NCBI GenBank assembly: GCA_030539615.1
Contig: JAUNXU010000005.1
Coordinates: 1-49,224, forward strand
Direction: 5' to 3'
DNA from: Methanobacteriaceae archaeon
GTDB lineage: Archaea > Methanobacteriota > Methanobacteria > Methanobacteriales > Methanobacteriaceae
DNA: 49,224 bases
Shown here: positions 41,480 through 49,224 of the stretch, in pieces
Position numbering within the stretch: position 1 is the first letter of the stretch
Layout: every line of letters begins with the position of its first letter
Made by a program: the position numbers and the translations under genes
The notes under the pieces: generated by a model
Seen by the model: only the letters and a program-made list of their open reading frames with translations
Database searches by the model: none
Told to the model about the DNA's origin: nothing

Positions 41480-41522
41480 ATTTTTAATTAATAATTTAAT
41501 AAAAGAATCTATAAAAAATAAA

Positions 41523-42725
41523 TTAAGTTACAGACTCATTTTCAAAAAACTTTTTTTTTAAATTTTCCATTACAACACCACCTAAAGGTGAAGTAAATAA
41601 TATACAAATAACTGTTATAGCTAATATAATATGTCCTGAAGGAACTCCTGCAGCTAAAGGCATTGATCCAATTGCTGCTTGAACAGATGCTTTTGGTATA
41701 AATGACCCCATACAAAAAAATTTTTCATTATTATTTAAATCAGATCCCCACAATGAGAAATAAACACCCAAACTACGTGCTAATAATCCAATAATAATAA
41801 TTAATAAACCAATTGGAATATAATTTATTGCAGAAGATAAATTTACCTGAGCACCTACAAGAACAAATACAAATATTTCAACAAATATCCATATATCATC
41901 AAACATTGCTGAGATAGGAACTCCTAATTCTTTTTTCTTATCTATTATAAAGAAACTAATTACAATAACTCCAATTAATCCTGAAAATGGTATTAACAAT
42001 GAAGGTATATCACTTATACTTTTCATTAATAGTGCAGCAGCCAGTATAATAATAGTTTTTTCTACTAAATCCAAATCTAATTCTTTGAATAGTAATAATA
42101 CAACTACTGCTATAACTAATCCAGCAATAATTCCAAAAATTATAGATAATGGTATATCCAATATTAAACCATAAACATTACCTCCACTAGGACTACTAAA
42201 TATTGTTAAAATAGCTGAAAATATTGCTACAACTAAAACATCATCTAATGCACAGCTTGCCAGTATTATTTGAGGTATATTTTTGTCTGTTCCCAATTTA
42301 TCTTTTAACATATCCAACATATGTGGAACTATTATTGCAGGAGATATTGCTGTTAATATATAACCTAACATAAAACATTCTATTACAGGCCAATTAAAAA
42401 TTATTTTAGCTAAGATAGTTATTATTATTGCTTCAATTAAACTTGGAATAAAACCTAGTTTTAATACTGTAAATACTGATTCTTTTATTGCTTTTCTATT
42501 AATTCCAAATCCAGCACGAATAATTATTACCACTAATGCAATTACCATTATATCCGATGAACTTTGTAATAATTGTGCATTTATTAAATTTAAACAATAT
42601 GGACCAATTACCATTCCTAAAATTATCATTCCAAAAAAACCAGGCAAATTTATTTTTTTAGATAATTTTGAAAAAAATAATCCTAAAAGTAATATAACAG
42701 CCATTGATAATGCTAAATATTCCAT
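41523..42725 (-). CDS. Cation:proton antiporter (CPA family)
   Basis: A 400-residue integral membrane protein with about 12 hydrophobic segments, matching the Na+(K+)/H+ exchanger domain family. The stretch ILTAISPAIIVPHML followed by LASCALDDVLVVAIF, with the acidic pair LDD, is the membrane-buried ion-binding region seen in this family. It lacks the C-terminal nucleotide-binding (TrkA-N) domain of KefB/C-type members. The transported ion (Na+ or K+) cannot be told from sequence. It appears to be monocistronic. Confidence 0.88.
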   Translation of the reverse strand: MEYLALSMAVILLLGLFFSKLSKKINLPGFFGMIILGMVIGPYCLNLINAQLLQSSSDIMVIALVVIIIRAGFGINRKAIKESVFTVLKLGFIPSLIEAIIITILAKIIFNWPVIECFMLGYILTAISPAIIVPHMLDMLKDKLGTDKNIPQIILASCALDDVLVVAIFSAILTIFSSPSGGNVYGLILDIPLSIIFGIIAGLVIAVVVLLLFKELDLDLVEKTIIILAAALLMKSISDIPSLLIPFSGLIGVIVISFFIIDKKKELGVPISAMFDDIWIFVEIFVFVLVGAQVNLSSAINYIPIGLLIIIIGLLARSLGVYFSLWGSDLNNNEKFFCMGSFIPKASVQAAIGSMPLAAGVPSGHIILAITVICILFTSPLGGVVMENLKKKFFENESVT

Positions 42726-43040
42726 AATATTCTCCTTTTTAATATAATTTATTTTTTTAAATTAAATAGTAAGAAATTATTTATTTAGTTGAATTATAAA
42801 ATTATAAAAAAATAGTATTTAAATCTAGATATGCCTTATTTTTACTACCTTTATTAGTCCACTAAAAAATATCTTACATTATTTAATTTTTTTTTAGTAG
42901 ATGTCATTATCCTGTTAATAACAGGCAGTTTTTTATTTAGGTGAACATCATCACCTATACTTGAATGATAATAATCTTTTAAAAAAAATTCAAAAAGAGA
43001 ACTATCTTAGTAAATTTAAAAAATATAATAGTTATAATAA
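42726..43040. other. Intergenic region with two adjacent hairpins and a possible gene remnant
   Basis: A 7-bp stem CCTGTTA/TAACAGG with a single-base centre at 42911-42925 is followed by a T run (42929-42934). A second stem TAGGTGA/TCACCTA with a 6-base loop lies at 42938-42957. Immediately after, a rightward frame from a TTG at 42961 reads as about 30 plausible Lys/Asn/Tyr-rich residues before it runs into the antisense of the PRC-barrel gene. It may be a gene relic. No intact gene is supported. Confidence 0.35.
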
Positions 43041-43313
43041 TTATCCTGAAATAATTATAAATTCTCCAACTTTTTCAACTTTCCCAAATGGTATGGATAA
43101 CAAATCACCATTACGTTTTGCACCTTTAAGAACTACATTACGTCCTTCTTCTGTTTTTACTATAATATCAGTAATTTTACCTGTTCTTTCATCAATTAAC
43201 AATTCTTCAAGTTCGCCTAGAATTCTTGCATTGTTTGTTGCAACTTGATATCCTTTAATATCAGACCAAACTTTTTCTTCACCTTTAATTAGTTCTCTTT
43301 CTTTCCCATTCAT
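43041..43313 (-). CDS. PRC-barrel domain protein
   Basis: A 90-residue single-domain protein with the PRC-barrel fold. The stretch KGYQVATNNARILGELEELLIDERTGKITDIIV is the family signature. Such small PRC proteins are common in methanogens and their function is generally unknown; related domains bind RNA-processing or photosynthetic reaction-centre partners. A GTG at 43322 is in frame but overlaps the AGGTG ribosome binding site, so the ATG at 43313 was chosen. Confidence 0.85.
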   Translation of the reverse strand: MNGKERELIKGEEKVWSDIKGYQVATNNARILGELEELLIDERTGKITDIIVKTEEGRNVVLKGAKRNGDLLSIPFGKVEKVGEFIIISG

Positions 43314-43331
43314 AATTTTCACCTGAAAACT

Positions 43332-43359
43332 ATACTTAAAAAAAAATAATCTTAAGTAT
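43332..43359. promoter_or_regulatory. Inverted repeat just upstream of the PRC-barrel gene
   Basis: ATACTTAA and TTAAGTAT are perfect 8-bp arms around a 12-base AT-rich loop. It lies about 20 bp upstream of the PRC-barrel start and 90 bp downstream of cobY. It could be a promoter operator or a hairpin in the untranslated leader. Confidence 0.3.
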
Positions 43360-43449
43360 TTTATTTAATTTAAAGTTTCCTATTATATATAAAATTATTT
43401 AAATCACAATATATATAATTATGCAATATTATTTTTTAAAGTGTAACAT

Positions 43450-44055
43450 TTAAATATCTTCACTAAATTTTTGCATTGCTACTGATGATTTAAGATCACT
43501 AATGGTATTAACATTATAAACTAATTTACTATCATTTAAAATAAATATATTTTCATCTTGAGGTTTATCATTTGCAATTACAATATTTACACCTGATGGA
43601 ACAATATTATCCATAAAAAATGATGGTTGAACATTATTTTCTTTAAATAATTCAATAGGTAAATAAACACTTAATGCAGGTTTATCAGTACTATTATACT
43701 TTTCAAAAATAGTATCTAATATCTTTGAGGTTAAAAATGGTAAATCTGCCACTATAGTACATACTACTTCATCTTTATCAACATATTTTTCATTAGTTAA
43801 TATATTACCTAAATCTTCAATATATCCTTCACCTTTAGTATCTATTATTTCAACAGGAAAATCTAATAAAAATTTTCGTGTATTTGGTGTATTTGGACTT
43901 ACTGCTACTAATGTTCGTTCTATATATTTACATGATTGTGTTGCTTCTATTATTTTCTCAACCATTGTTTTATTATTTATTGTTATCATTGGCTTTTCTT
44001 GGGATAATTTCATCCTAGATCCTTTTCCCCCAGCCATTATCAATGCCACTACCAT
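43450..44055 (-). CDS. cobY: Adenosylcobinamide-phosphate guanylyltransferase CobY
   Basis: A 201-residue GTP-dependent nucleotidyltransferase that makes adenosylcobinamide-GDP in cobamide synthesis, the archaeal replacement for bacterial CobU. The nucleotide-binding motif MAGGKGSRM (7-15) is at the N-terminus, and ADLPFL holds a metal-binding aspartate. The length matches CobY better than MobA, and the FILNDSKLVYNVNT region near the C-terminus fits CobY. A GGGGAG ribosome binding site precedes the ATG. The product contributes to the corrinoid carried by MtrA and by methanol methyltransferases. Confidence 0.85.
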   Translation of the reverse strand: MVVALIMAGGKGSRMKLSQEKPMITINNKTMVEKIIEATQSCKYIERTLVAVSPNTPNTRKFLLDFPVEIIDTKGEGYIEDLGNILTNEKYVDKDEVVCTIVADLPFLTSKILDTIFEKYNSTDKPALSVYLPIELFKENNVQPSFFMDNIVPSGVNIVIANDKPQDENIFILNDSKLVYNVNTISDLKSSVAMQKFSEDI

Positions 44056-44246
44056 TTATTAAATTCTCCCCATTATTACATGCATATTTTTTTATTATAA
44101 TATTTTAATTTTCTAAAAAAATAAAATATATTATTAATGATATTTTTTATAATAATAGTTAATAAAAACTTTTATTAAAATAACAATTAATATATTATAC
44201 AAAATATAATAAATTAGTAATACAAAAAAGAGGAAATAAAAAAATT

Positions 44247-45119
44247 ATGAAAGAAACAATCAAAACTGTATTATTATTAACCATATTAACAGTAATATTA
44301 ATAGAATTATGTGGACTTATAGGATCATTATTCCATTTAGGCAGTTTAGGTTTTTTAATTGGATTTATTATTGCTATGGGATCTAATATAGCATCTTATT
44401 TCTATTCAGACACAATTGCTTTAAAATCTTGTGGGGCTCAGTTAGTTTCTGAAAATGAAGCTCCAGAGTTACACAGAATTGTTGGAGAACTTGCTAATAA
44501 TGCAGGTATTAAAAAACCACGTGTTGCTATTATGAATAACCAAGATCCTAATGCTTTTGCAACAGGACGAAACCAAGATCATGCAGTTGTAGCAGTAACA
44601 ACATCATTACTAAATTTATTAACTGAAAATGAACTTAAAGGAGTTTTAAGTCATGAATTAGGACATATTAAAAATAAAGATATTCTTATAAGTTCTGTTG
44701 TAGCAACAATTGCAGGAATAATTGTAATGATAGGAAATATGTTACAATATGGAGCAATGTTTTCAGGTATTGGAGGAAATGATTCTGAAGGAGTAGGAAA
44801 TATAATTGGAATGATAGCACTTAGTATTCTTGCACCGATAGCTGCTACAGTAGTTCAATTAGCTATTAGTAGATCAAGAGAATTTAAAGCTGATGAAACT
44901 GGTGCTAAAATATGTGGTCATCCTGAAGATCTTGCTAATGCACTTCGTAAAATTGATTTAGGAGTTCAAACTAACCCTATGGAAGAAGCTAAACAAACTA
45001 ATGCACATATGTTTATCATTAACCCATTTGGTAATGCAAGTTCTACTTTTAAAAAGTTATTTTCAACTCATCCACAAACTAGTGATAGAATTAAACGATT
45101 GAATAATATGACTATTTAA
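44247..45119 (+). CDS. htpX: Membrane zinc metalloprotease HtpX
   Basis: A 290-residue M48-family membrane protease used in quality control of membrane proteins. Two transmembrane segments occupy about 8-50. The zinc motif HELGH is at 136-140, and the third ligand lies in REFKADETGAK. Two more hydrophobic segments follow the HELGH helix. GAGG precedes the ATG. Transcribed alone, opposite to cobY. Confidence 0.95.
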   Translation: MKETIKTVLLLTILTVILIELCGLIGSLFHLGSLGFLIGFIIAMGSNIASYFYSDTIALKSCGAQLVSENEAPELHRIVGELANNAGIKKPRVAIMNNQDPNAFATGRNQDHAVVAVTTSLLNLLTENELKGVLSHELGHIKNKDILISSVVATIAGIIVMIGNMLQYGAMFSGIGGNDSEGVGNIIGMIALSILAPIAATVVQLAISRSREFKADETGAKICGHPEDLANALRKIDLGVQTNPMEEAKQTNAHMFIINPFGNASSTFKKLFSTHPQTSDRIKRLNNMTI

Positions 45120-45124
45120 TTAAT

Positions 45125-46504
45125 TCACTTTAATTTCTTTTTTTGTTCAAATATTCTTTGTTGCATTATACACATACTATGCTTTTTTCCACCAATTGGT
45201 TTTGTAGGTGTTCCTAATGAATTCATACATCTAACCATCATAGCAGCACCCATTGCTAAAGCATCTGGATAAAAAAGTATTTCTTTAAATTGTTTGGATA
45301 ATGTTTTTTTAATTATTTCTTGTTTTTTTCCTGTTGTTCCTGCTCTTCCTGTTATTCCTAATGTTGTTTCTGGTGAAATTATTTTTTTTTGATTTGCTAC
45401 TTCTATTAATCGTTCTATTATTTTTGCATTTACATGATCAATTATATTTAGTAACTGTGTTGTATCTTGTATTTCTTTTCCAATTTTTTGAAGTTGTTTC
45501 TTATTTTTTATATTACATCCTATTAATGTAATATTATGTTTTTTTGCATATTTTGTATTTACATTTATTCCAGCACAGTTTTTTGTATCTTGTGGTACTT
45601 CTTCTATTATAATGTTTTCATGTATTAATTTAGTATATTCTAATGATATTTTGCTATTTATTTTAGGATTACTTTTATTTTCTTTTATGTCAATCATAGA
45701 TATATCTTTTGTAGTATCATCATATCTATTAGACACTATTATATCAGATATTGCTCCAGCTAAACCACAAAAGTTTCCAACAACATCTGCATAAGGAGCA
45801 TTATCATCAATTATTCTCCCAGCAAGAGTTGTCCCCATATCTATCGAAATTACAGGATTTCTATAATCAATATTAGTCCAGTTAGATGCTAATTTTAATC
45901 CAGCTGTTACTAATTCACCTTCCATTTCATTAGCTACAATCATTTTTGTTTTTGGAGGCATGACACTTACAACACTACCATCAAATTGCACTTGAGTTAA
46001 ATAAGAATATTTTTGTATATGTTTAGGTAAATTTTCAATTTTTAAAGAAGGCGTCATTTTAGATGGAGGAATATTCATTTGTAAACATGCATCAGCCAAT
46101 GTTTTTATAATAATTCCTGTTTCAACACTATCTTTATTTGTTGCGGTTATTCCTGTTGAACGTACAACAAAATCCAAATCATTTATGACCATATTTGACT
46201 GTTTTAATGATTGATTTATTGTTTTTTGTATTATTTCTATTATTGATTCTTTAGTTAATGGTTGATCCCATAATGTTTTACATATAATCTCTTCATTCAA
46301 TTTTGGTTTTCGAATATCTCGTGTTAAATTTACTGTTTTATTTATTTGATAATTATTATTTGTTTTTAAATTTGTTGTTGTTATTATTGATTTTATAGTA
46401 GTGTTTCCAAGTTCTACTGATAATACTGTATAATAAGGTTTTTCTTTTATTTCCTGTATCGATATAGTTGGTGTTATATTATCTTTTTCAAACATGAAAT
46501 TCAT
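45125..46504 (-). CDS. Methanogenesis marker protein 14
   Basis: A 459-residue member of the methanogenesis marker 14 family, found essentially only in methanogens and of unknown function. SVELGNTTIKSI near the N-terminus and ISIDMGTTLAGRIID in the middle resemble the phosphate-binding loops of ASKHA-fold ATPases, which suggests an actin-like or reactivase-like ATPase (inference). Its ATG overlaps the mtrH stop by four bases, so it is translationally coupled to the mtr operon. This position hints at a role in maturation or repair of the methyltransferase. Confidence 0.85.
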   Translation of the reverse strand: MNFMFEKDNITPTISIQEIKEKPYYTVLSVELGNTTIKSIITTTNLKTNNNYQINKTVNLTRDIRKPKLNEEIICKTLWDQPLTKESIIEIIQKTINQSLKQSNMVINDLDFVVRSTGITATNKDSVETGIIIKTLADACLQMNIPPSKMTPSLKIENLPKHIQKYSYLTQVQFDGSVVSVMPPKTKMIVANEMEGELVTAGLKLASNWTNIDYRNPVISIDMGTTLAGRIIDDNAPYADVVGNFCGLAGAISDIIVSNRYDDTTKDISMIDIKENKSNPKINSKISLEYTKLIHENIIIEEVPQDTKNCAGINVNTKYAKKHNITLIGCNIKNKKQLQKIGKEIQDTTQLLNIIDHVNAKIIERLIEVANQKKIISPETTLGITGRAGTTGKKQEIIKKTLSKQFKEILFYPDALAMGAAMMVRCMNSLGTPTKPIGGKKHSMCIMQQRIFEQKKKLK

Positions 46505-47433
46505 AATAATTTATTATATGGATGATTTTCCACAGGTTTTATACCTATTTCTTCATTTGCTTCTGTTATAAACATGTCTGTCATTGCACATGCTGGAAAT
46601 GCCATTTTTGCATTTTCTATTGGTCCAAATAATATGAAATCTCCACCAACCATTTGTTGAATCATGTTTGCCCCACTATCACATACTTTCCATGAATCTG
46701 GATTTTCTTTTTTTTCTTTTCTAATCCAATCCCAAGCAGATGGAACATTATGTATTCCACTTCCTGCAGGATACCCCCATTTATTTTTCTCTTGGAATGT
46801 TGTTTTTACTGCTATACCTGCACCTTGTCCAATAGGTGTTACTGCTACATCCATTAATGGTTTAAGTATTCCAGTATCTTTAGCTATTTCCAATAATCCT
46901 TTATCTAAAATACCAGAACCATCTTCCCATATACTTATTTTTCCTTTAGTATCAGGTTGTGTTGGATTAAATCCTAATAGTATAGATGATGTTATATCTG
47001 ATTCTTTTAATGTTTTTATTTCTTCTTCAGTTATTGACATATTTATAGAATTATATATTGTTCGATCAGCTAACCCTGTCTCAGTTACATATTCTGCACC
47101 TTTTATTTTTGTTTCTGTTGTTGTTGAATCTATTAAAAATGGTGATTCAGTTATCTCTGAAACATAATCTATATATTTTGTTATAGCTTCTGGTGTTTTT
47201 GCAAATATTTGCACTATATTTGGATTTCCTGTTTTTTCTGTCATATCATCCATTGTATTTATTAATGATTCTGCTTTGTTTTTATTGAATGTTCCTTTAT
47301 TTTCATCTTCAATTATATTATGTCCTGCATAGAATATTGTTCCTGCAAGTACTGTAGGATATTCTCCAGGTTGTCCACCTATCTTAACCCCATATATATC
47401 ATATATTTCTTGTTTTGTTTCAAATTTAAACAT
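46501..47433 (-). CDS. mtrH: Tetrahydromethanopterin S-methyltransferase subunit MtrH
   Basis: A 310-residue TIM-barrel methyltransferase that moves the methyl group from methyl-H4MPT to the corrinoid of MtrA. The N-terminus MFKFETKQEIYDIYGVKIGGQPGEYPTVL is diagnostic if read in parts: FETKQEIYDI and GGQPGEYPT. SGANMIQQMVGGDFILFGP near the C-terminus also matches. A GGGAGG ribosome binding site lies before the ATG. It is complete, in contrast to the shortened MtrG and missing MtrF. Confidence 0.96.
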   Translation of the reverse strand: MFKFETKQEIYDIYGVKIGGQPGEYPTVLAGTIFYAGHNIIEDENKGTFNKNKAESLINTMDDMTEKTGNPNIVQIFAKTPEAITKYIDYVSEITESPFLIDSTTTETKIKGAEYVTETGLADRTIYNSINMSITEEEIKTLKESDITSSILLGFNPTQPDTKGKISIWEDGSGILDKGLLEIAKDTGILKPLMDVAVTPIGQGAGIAVKTTFQEKNKWGYPAGSGIHNVPSAWDWIRKEKKENPDSWKVCDSGANMIQQMVGGDFILFGPIENAKMAFPACAMTDMFITEANEEIGIKPVENHPYNKLL

Positions 47434-47448
47434 TGAATAATTACCTCC

Positions 47449-47616
47449 CTAAATTAATATTCTTATTAATAAAAATATTATTAAACCAACTATTATCCCA
47501 TACAGTATACCTATTTTTTGTCCATCTTTTTGTCCTGTTTTTTGATAAGTTTGTTCTTGTAATGTATTTACTTGTGATTCTAATTTATCTAATTTTTCTT
47601 CTATATTTTTTAACAT
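47449..47616 (-). CDS. mtrG: Tetrahydromethanopterin S-methyltransferase subunit MtrG (short)
   Basis: A 55-residue protein with one C-terminal membrane anchor (about 37-55). The segment KTGQKDGQKIGILYGIIVGL corresponds to the conserved core of MtrG. Typical MtrG is about 75-86 residues; here the N-terminal extension is missing. The ATG at 47616 lies seven bases after the mtrA stop, and AAGGTG overlapping that stop is its ribosome binding site. mtrF, which normally sits between mtrA and mtrG, is absent. Confidence 0.88.
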   Translation of the reverse strand: MLKNIEEKLDKLESQVNTLQEQTYQKTGQKDGQKIGILYGIIVGLIIFLLIRILI

Positions 47617-47623
47617 ACTTTAT

Positions 47624-48376
47624 TCACCTTAATACTAAAAGACAAAATATTACCATTATCAAAATTCCAGTTATAAATCCTTCAATTAATCCAATTTTAT
47701 ATCCAGCACCATATTTTTTTTGTAACTCAATTTGTTTTATTTGATTATTTAAATTCATAATTTTTGTTTGAATTAAAATTAAACTTTGATTCCCATTATT
47801 TATAACAGGTTCTGCATCCATAATTTCTTCACTATCTATACTTGTATCAGTTTCTTCATCACTTTTTGATTTAAGATCTATGTACATATTGTCTTCTTCA
47901 TATGCTCCAGGATCATTTTCTATACATTCTTGTATTTTTTCACCTATTTCATCAATATTTTCATTATTTATCATATTAATTAATGTAACTTGATTCCTAA
48001 ATCGATTAACTGATTCTATTGTTAAATTTTCCACAAAAGGTATTGCTCCAGGAGAATTTATTATACGTTTATTATTTTCATCTATCCCATTATCATATAA
48101 TGCTTGCATTGTTTCTCCAGTAATATGTCCTTGTACTTCTGCACCAGATACTATCATATATCGGATATTAGTATTAGATATTGTATTTACTATTACTTTT
48201 TCTATTCCTAAATTTTCTGTATGTAATGATCCAGCTATTCCTGCCCCTTTTTCTATTAGTTCTTTTGCCATATGGGATCCTAATGTTATTACTGCTACAG
48301 GACTTTCAGGATCCCCTAATTCATAATCTCCTGTTTCATGTGGCCAATTTTTCTTTATTTCATTTTTTGTTGGCAT
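47624..48376 (-). CDS. mtrA: Tetrahydromethanopterin S-methyltransferase subunit MtrA
   Basis: The 250-residue corrinoid protein of the Mtr complex. The cobalt-ligand histidine is H84 in GAEVQGHITGE, the same number as in Methanothermobacter. The cytoplasmic corrinoid domain occupies about 1-170. An acidic linker follows, and a single C-terminal transmembrane helix spans about 228-248. The C-terminal stretch before that helix corresponds to MtrA itself and not to a fused MtrF. It is preceded by mtrB with a 22-bp gap. Confidence 0.96.
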   Translation of the reverse strand: MPTKNEIKKNWPHETGDYELGDPESPVAVITLGSHMAKELIEKGAGIAGSLHTENLGIEKVIVNTISNTNIRYMIVSGAEVQGHITGETMQALYDNGIDENNKRIINSPGAIPFVENLTIESVNRFRNQVTLINMINNENIDEIGEKIQECIENDPGAYEEDNMYIDLKSKSDEETDTSIDSEEIMDAEPVINNGNQSLILIQTKIMNLNNQIKQIELQKKYGAGYKIGLIEGFITGILIMVIFCLLVLR

Positions 48377-48398
48377 TTTTTTATTCTCCCATTTAATT

Positions 48399-48647
48399 TT
48401 ATAATATGTTTATAATTATTAATACAAGTATAATTACAATAAGTATTATGATTATTCTTGTTATCAGTAGATTATTCTCAATTTTTGATTCTTCTTTTGT
48501 TAATTGATTTATTTTATCTTCTAATGATGTTATCATTTGATTTATTTCTGTTAAATCAACATTATTATTTGTTTTTTCTTTTTTTGTCCCGATTATTGAT
48601 GTTGTTGGATTTAATGTTAGTTTTTCATCTATGATTATTTGGTTCAT
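48399..48647 (-). CDS. mtrB: Tetrahydromethanopterin S-methyltransferase subunit MtrB
   Basis: An 82-residue protein identified by the N-terminal stretch IDEKLTLNPTTSIIGT, which matches the MtrB core, a central coiled helix (TEINQMITSLEDKINQL), and a single C-terminal membrane anchor of almost pure Ile/Val/Leu. It is somewhat shorter than the usual ~100 residues. The ATG overlaps the mtrC stop by four bases, and GGAG lies 11 bp upstream. Confidence 0.88.
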   Translation of the reverse strand: MNQIIIDEKLTLNPTTSIIGTKKEKTNNNVDLTEINQMITSLEDKINQLTKEESKIENNLLITRIIIILIVIILVLIIINIL

Positions 48648-49224
48648 GTATTTTTTTCTCCTAATTCTTTTTTCAGATCTTGAATAGTTTTTATTTTCGT
48701 TGCTTGTTTTTGGGATTGTTTTATATATTTAGTAATTGATATTATCCATCCAATTATTCCTATTATTAATGATATATACCAAGTTATAGTTGAAATAATA
48801 CTTAATAGTCCTATTAGTGATATTGTCATGAAACTTATTGTTAATGTTAATGTTAATGTTCTTATTTGATCTTCATTTGGTCCAGTACATGCTATATATG
48901 GATGTTGTATTATTAATGGAATGATTACTAATATTAATGCTATTAATCCTGTTTGTAGTGTATATTGAGTTATAAACATACTTTGATATGAATTTGACAA
49001 TAAAATTATTATTAGTTGTATTGTTAAGTTAATTGCTGTTACTAATTCTAATTGATTTAAAGATTCTTGTTCGGTTCTATTTTGTATTCTAAATACAATA
49101 TAGTTTATTATTAGTGTAATAATTAATATTAAATATGGTGTAAATAGTCCTGTATTTATTTTACTTGTTAATAATATAATTAAACTAATTATTGTTATTG
49201 CTGTATATTGATATGTTTGTATTA
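48644..49224 (-). CDS. mtrC: Tetrahydromethanopterin S-methyltransferase subunit MtrC, 3' part (cut by window edge)
   Basis: The reading frame is open from the right edge of the window to the stop at 48644, about 193 codons. A TTG at 49000 is inside the gene and is not its start. Segments matching MtrC are YTLQTGLIAL, IIQHPYIACTGPNEDQIRTL and the following hydrophobic helices. MtrC is a polytopic subunit of the sodium-pumping complex. The visible part has at least five hydrophobic segments rich in Ile/Leu/Thr. The N-terminal quarter and mtrD/E should lie to the right. Confidence 0.9.
   Translation of the reverse strand, partial: IQTYQYTAITIISLIILLTSKINTGLFTPYLILIITLIINYIVFRIQNRTEQESLNQLELVTAINLTIQLIIILLSNSYQSMFITQYTLQTGLIALILVIIPLIIQHPYIACTGPNEDQIRTLTLTLTISFMTISLIGLLSIISTITWYISLIIGIIGWIISITKYIKQSQKQATKIKTIQDLKKELGEKNT

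Noticed and set aside
42961-43248. 95-codon frame as a real gene
   Set aside because: Starts at TTG without a ribosome binding site, and most of it is antisense to the PRC-barrel gene. Only a possible remnant at its 5' end is kept as an observation.
47624-47760. MtrA-MtrF fusion
   Set aside because: The C-terminal helix and the stretch before it align with MtrA of other methanogens, not with MtrF, so no fusion is seen.
48644-49000. 118-residue gene starting at TTG 49000
   Set aside because: The frame continues open to the window edge with MtrC-like hydrophobic sequence, so this is an internal codon of partial mtrC.

Overview
The window is a contiguous, very AT-rich stretch of a methanogenic archaeon. 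Gene content and style place it in the order Methanobacteriales, most likely a Methanosphaera-type species. The reasons are a complete methyl-coenzyme M reductase operon in the order B-D-G-A, part of the methyl-H4MPT:CoM methyltransferase (mtr) operon, an Mvh [NiFe]-hydrogenase, methanofuran (mfnA) and cobamide (cobY) genes, a giant Asn/Thr-rich adhesin-like surface protein, and archaeal translation genes (rpl10e, Pcc1, NcsA). The species call is inference. No rRNA, tRNA, insertion sequence or CRISPR array was recognised.

Layout, left to right. 1-4267 (+): phosphate uptake operon pstSCAB-phoU, preceded by a cluster of spaced T-rich repeats. 4506-9000: fumarate hydratase alpha subunit (-), an IMPACT/YigZ-family protein (+) and the pyruvate:ferredoxin oxidoreductase operon porCDAB (-). 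9068-11875 (+): dihydropteroate synthase-related protein, tRNA-thiolation enzyme NcsA and a ubiquitin-like sulfur carrier. 11904-18466: tyrosine decarboxylase MfnA, PEP synthase, L10e (all -), Pcc1 (+), then FKBP and a TmcAL-like nucleotidyltransferase (-) that overlap. 18578-19861 (+): dihydroorotase. 19967-28498 (-): a 2843-residue adhesin with a beta-helix half and 18 Ig-like repeats, containing an internal tandem duplication of exactly 1158 bp. 29263-33581 (-): mcr/mrtBDGA. 34.5-35.5 kb (+): an alpha/beta hydrolase lacking an ordinary start codon at its full-length 5' end. 36205-38977 (-): mvhDGA without mvhB. 39498-41452 (+): sufCB. 41523-44055 (-): cation/H+ antiporter, PRC-barrel protein, CobY. 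44247-45119 (+): HtpX. 45125 to the right edge (-): methanogenesis marker 14 and mtrH, G, A, B and a partial C, with mtrF absent.

How the genes work together. Mvh, normally in complex with heterodisulfide reductase, oxidises H2 and recycles CoM-S-S-CoB made by Mcr. Mtr links the H4MPT and CoM methyl pools. Por and PpsA form the anabolic route from acetyl-CoA through pyruvate to PEP, and fumarate hydratase serves the incomplete reductive TCA branch. SufCB supplies Fe-S clusters to the many ferredoxin-type enzymes. CobY supports the corrinoid carried by MtrA. The shortened mtr gene set and the C-less mcr operon fit a methanogen whose energy metabolism relies less on the Mtr sodium pump, such as an H2-plus-methanol specialist; this is inference from gene content.

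The main items for a second look are the missing mtrF with a shortened mtrG, the 1158-bp duplication in the adhesin, two genes that appear to lack AUG/GUG/UUG at the expected start, the TmcAL-like gene overlapping FKBP, and several palindrome or repeat clusters in long intergenic regions.
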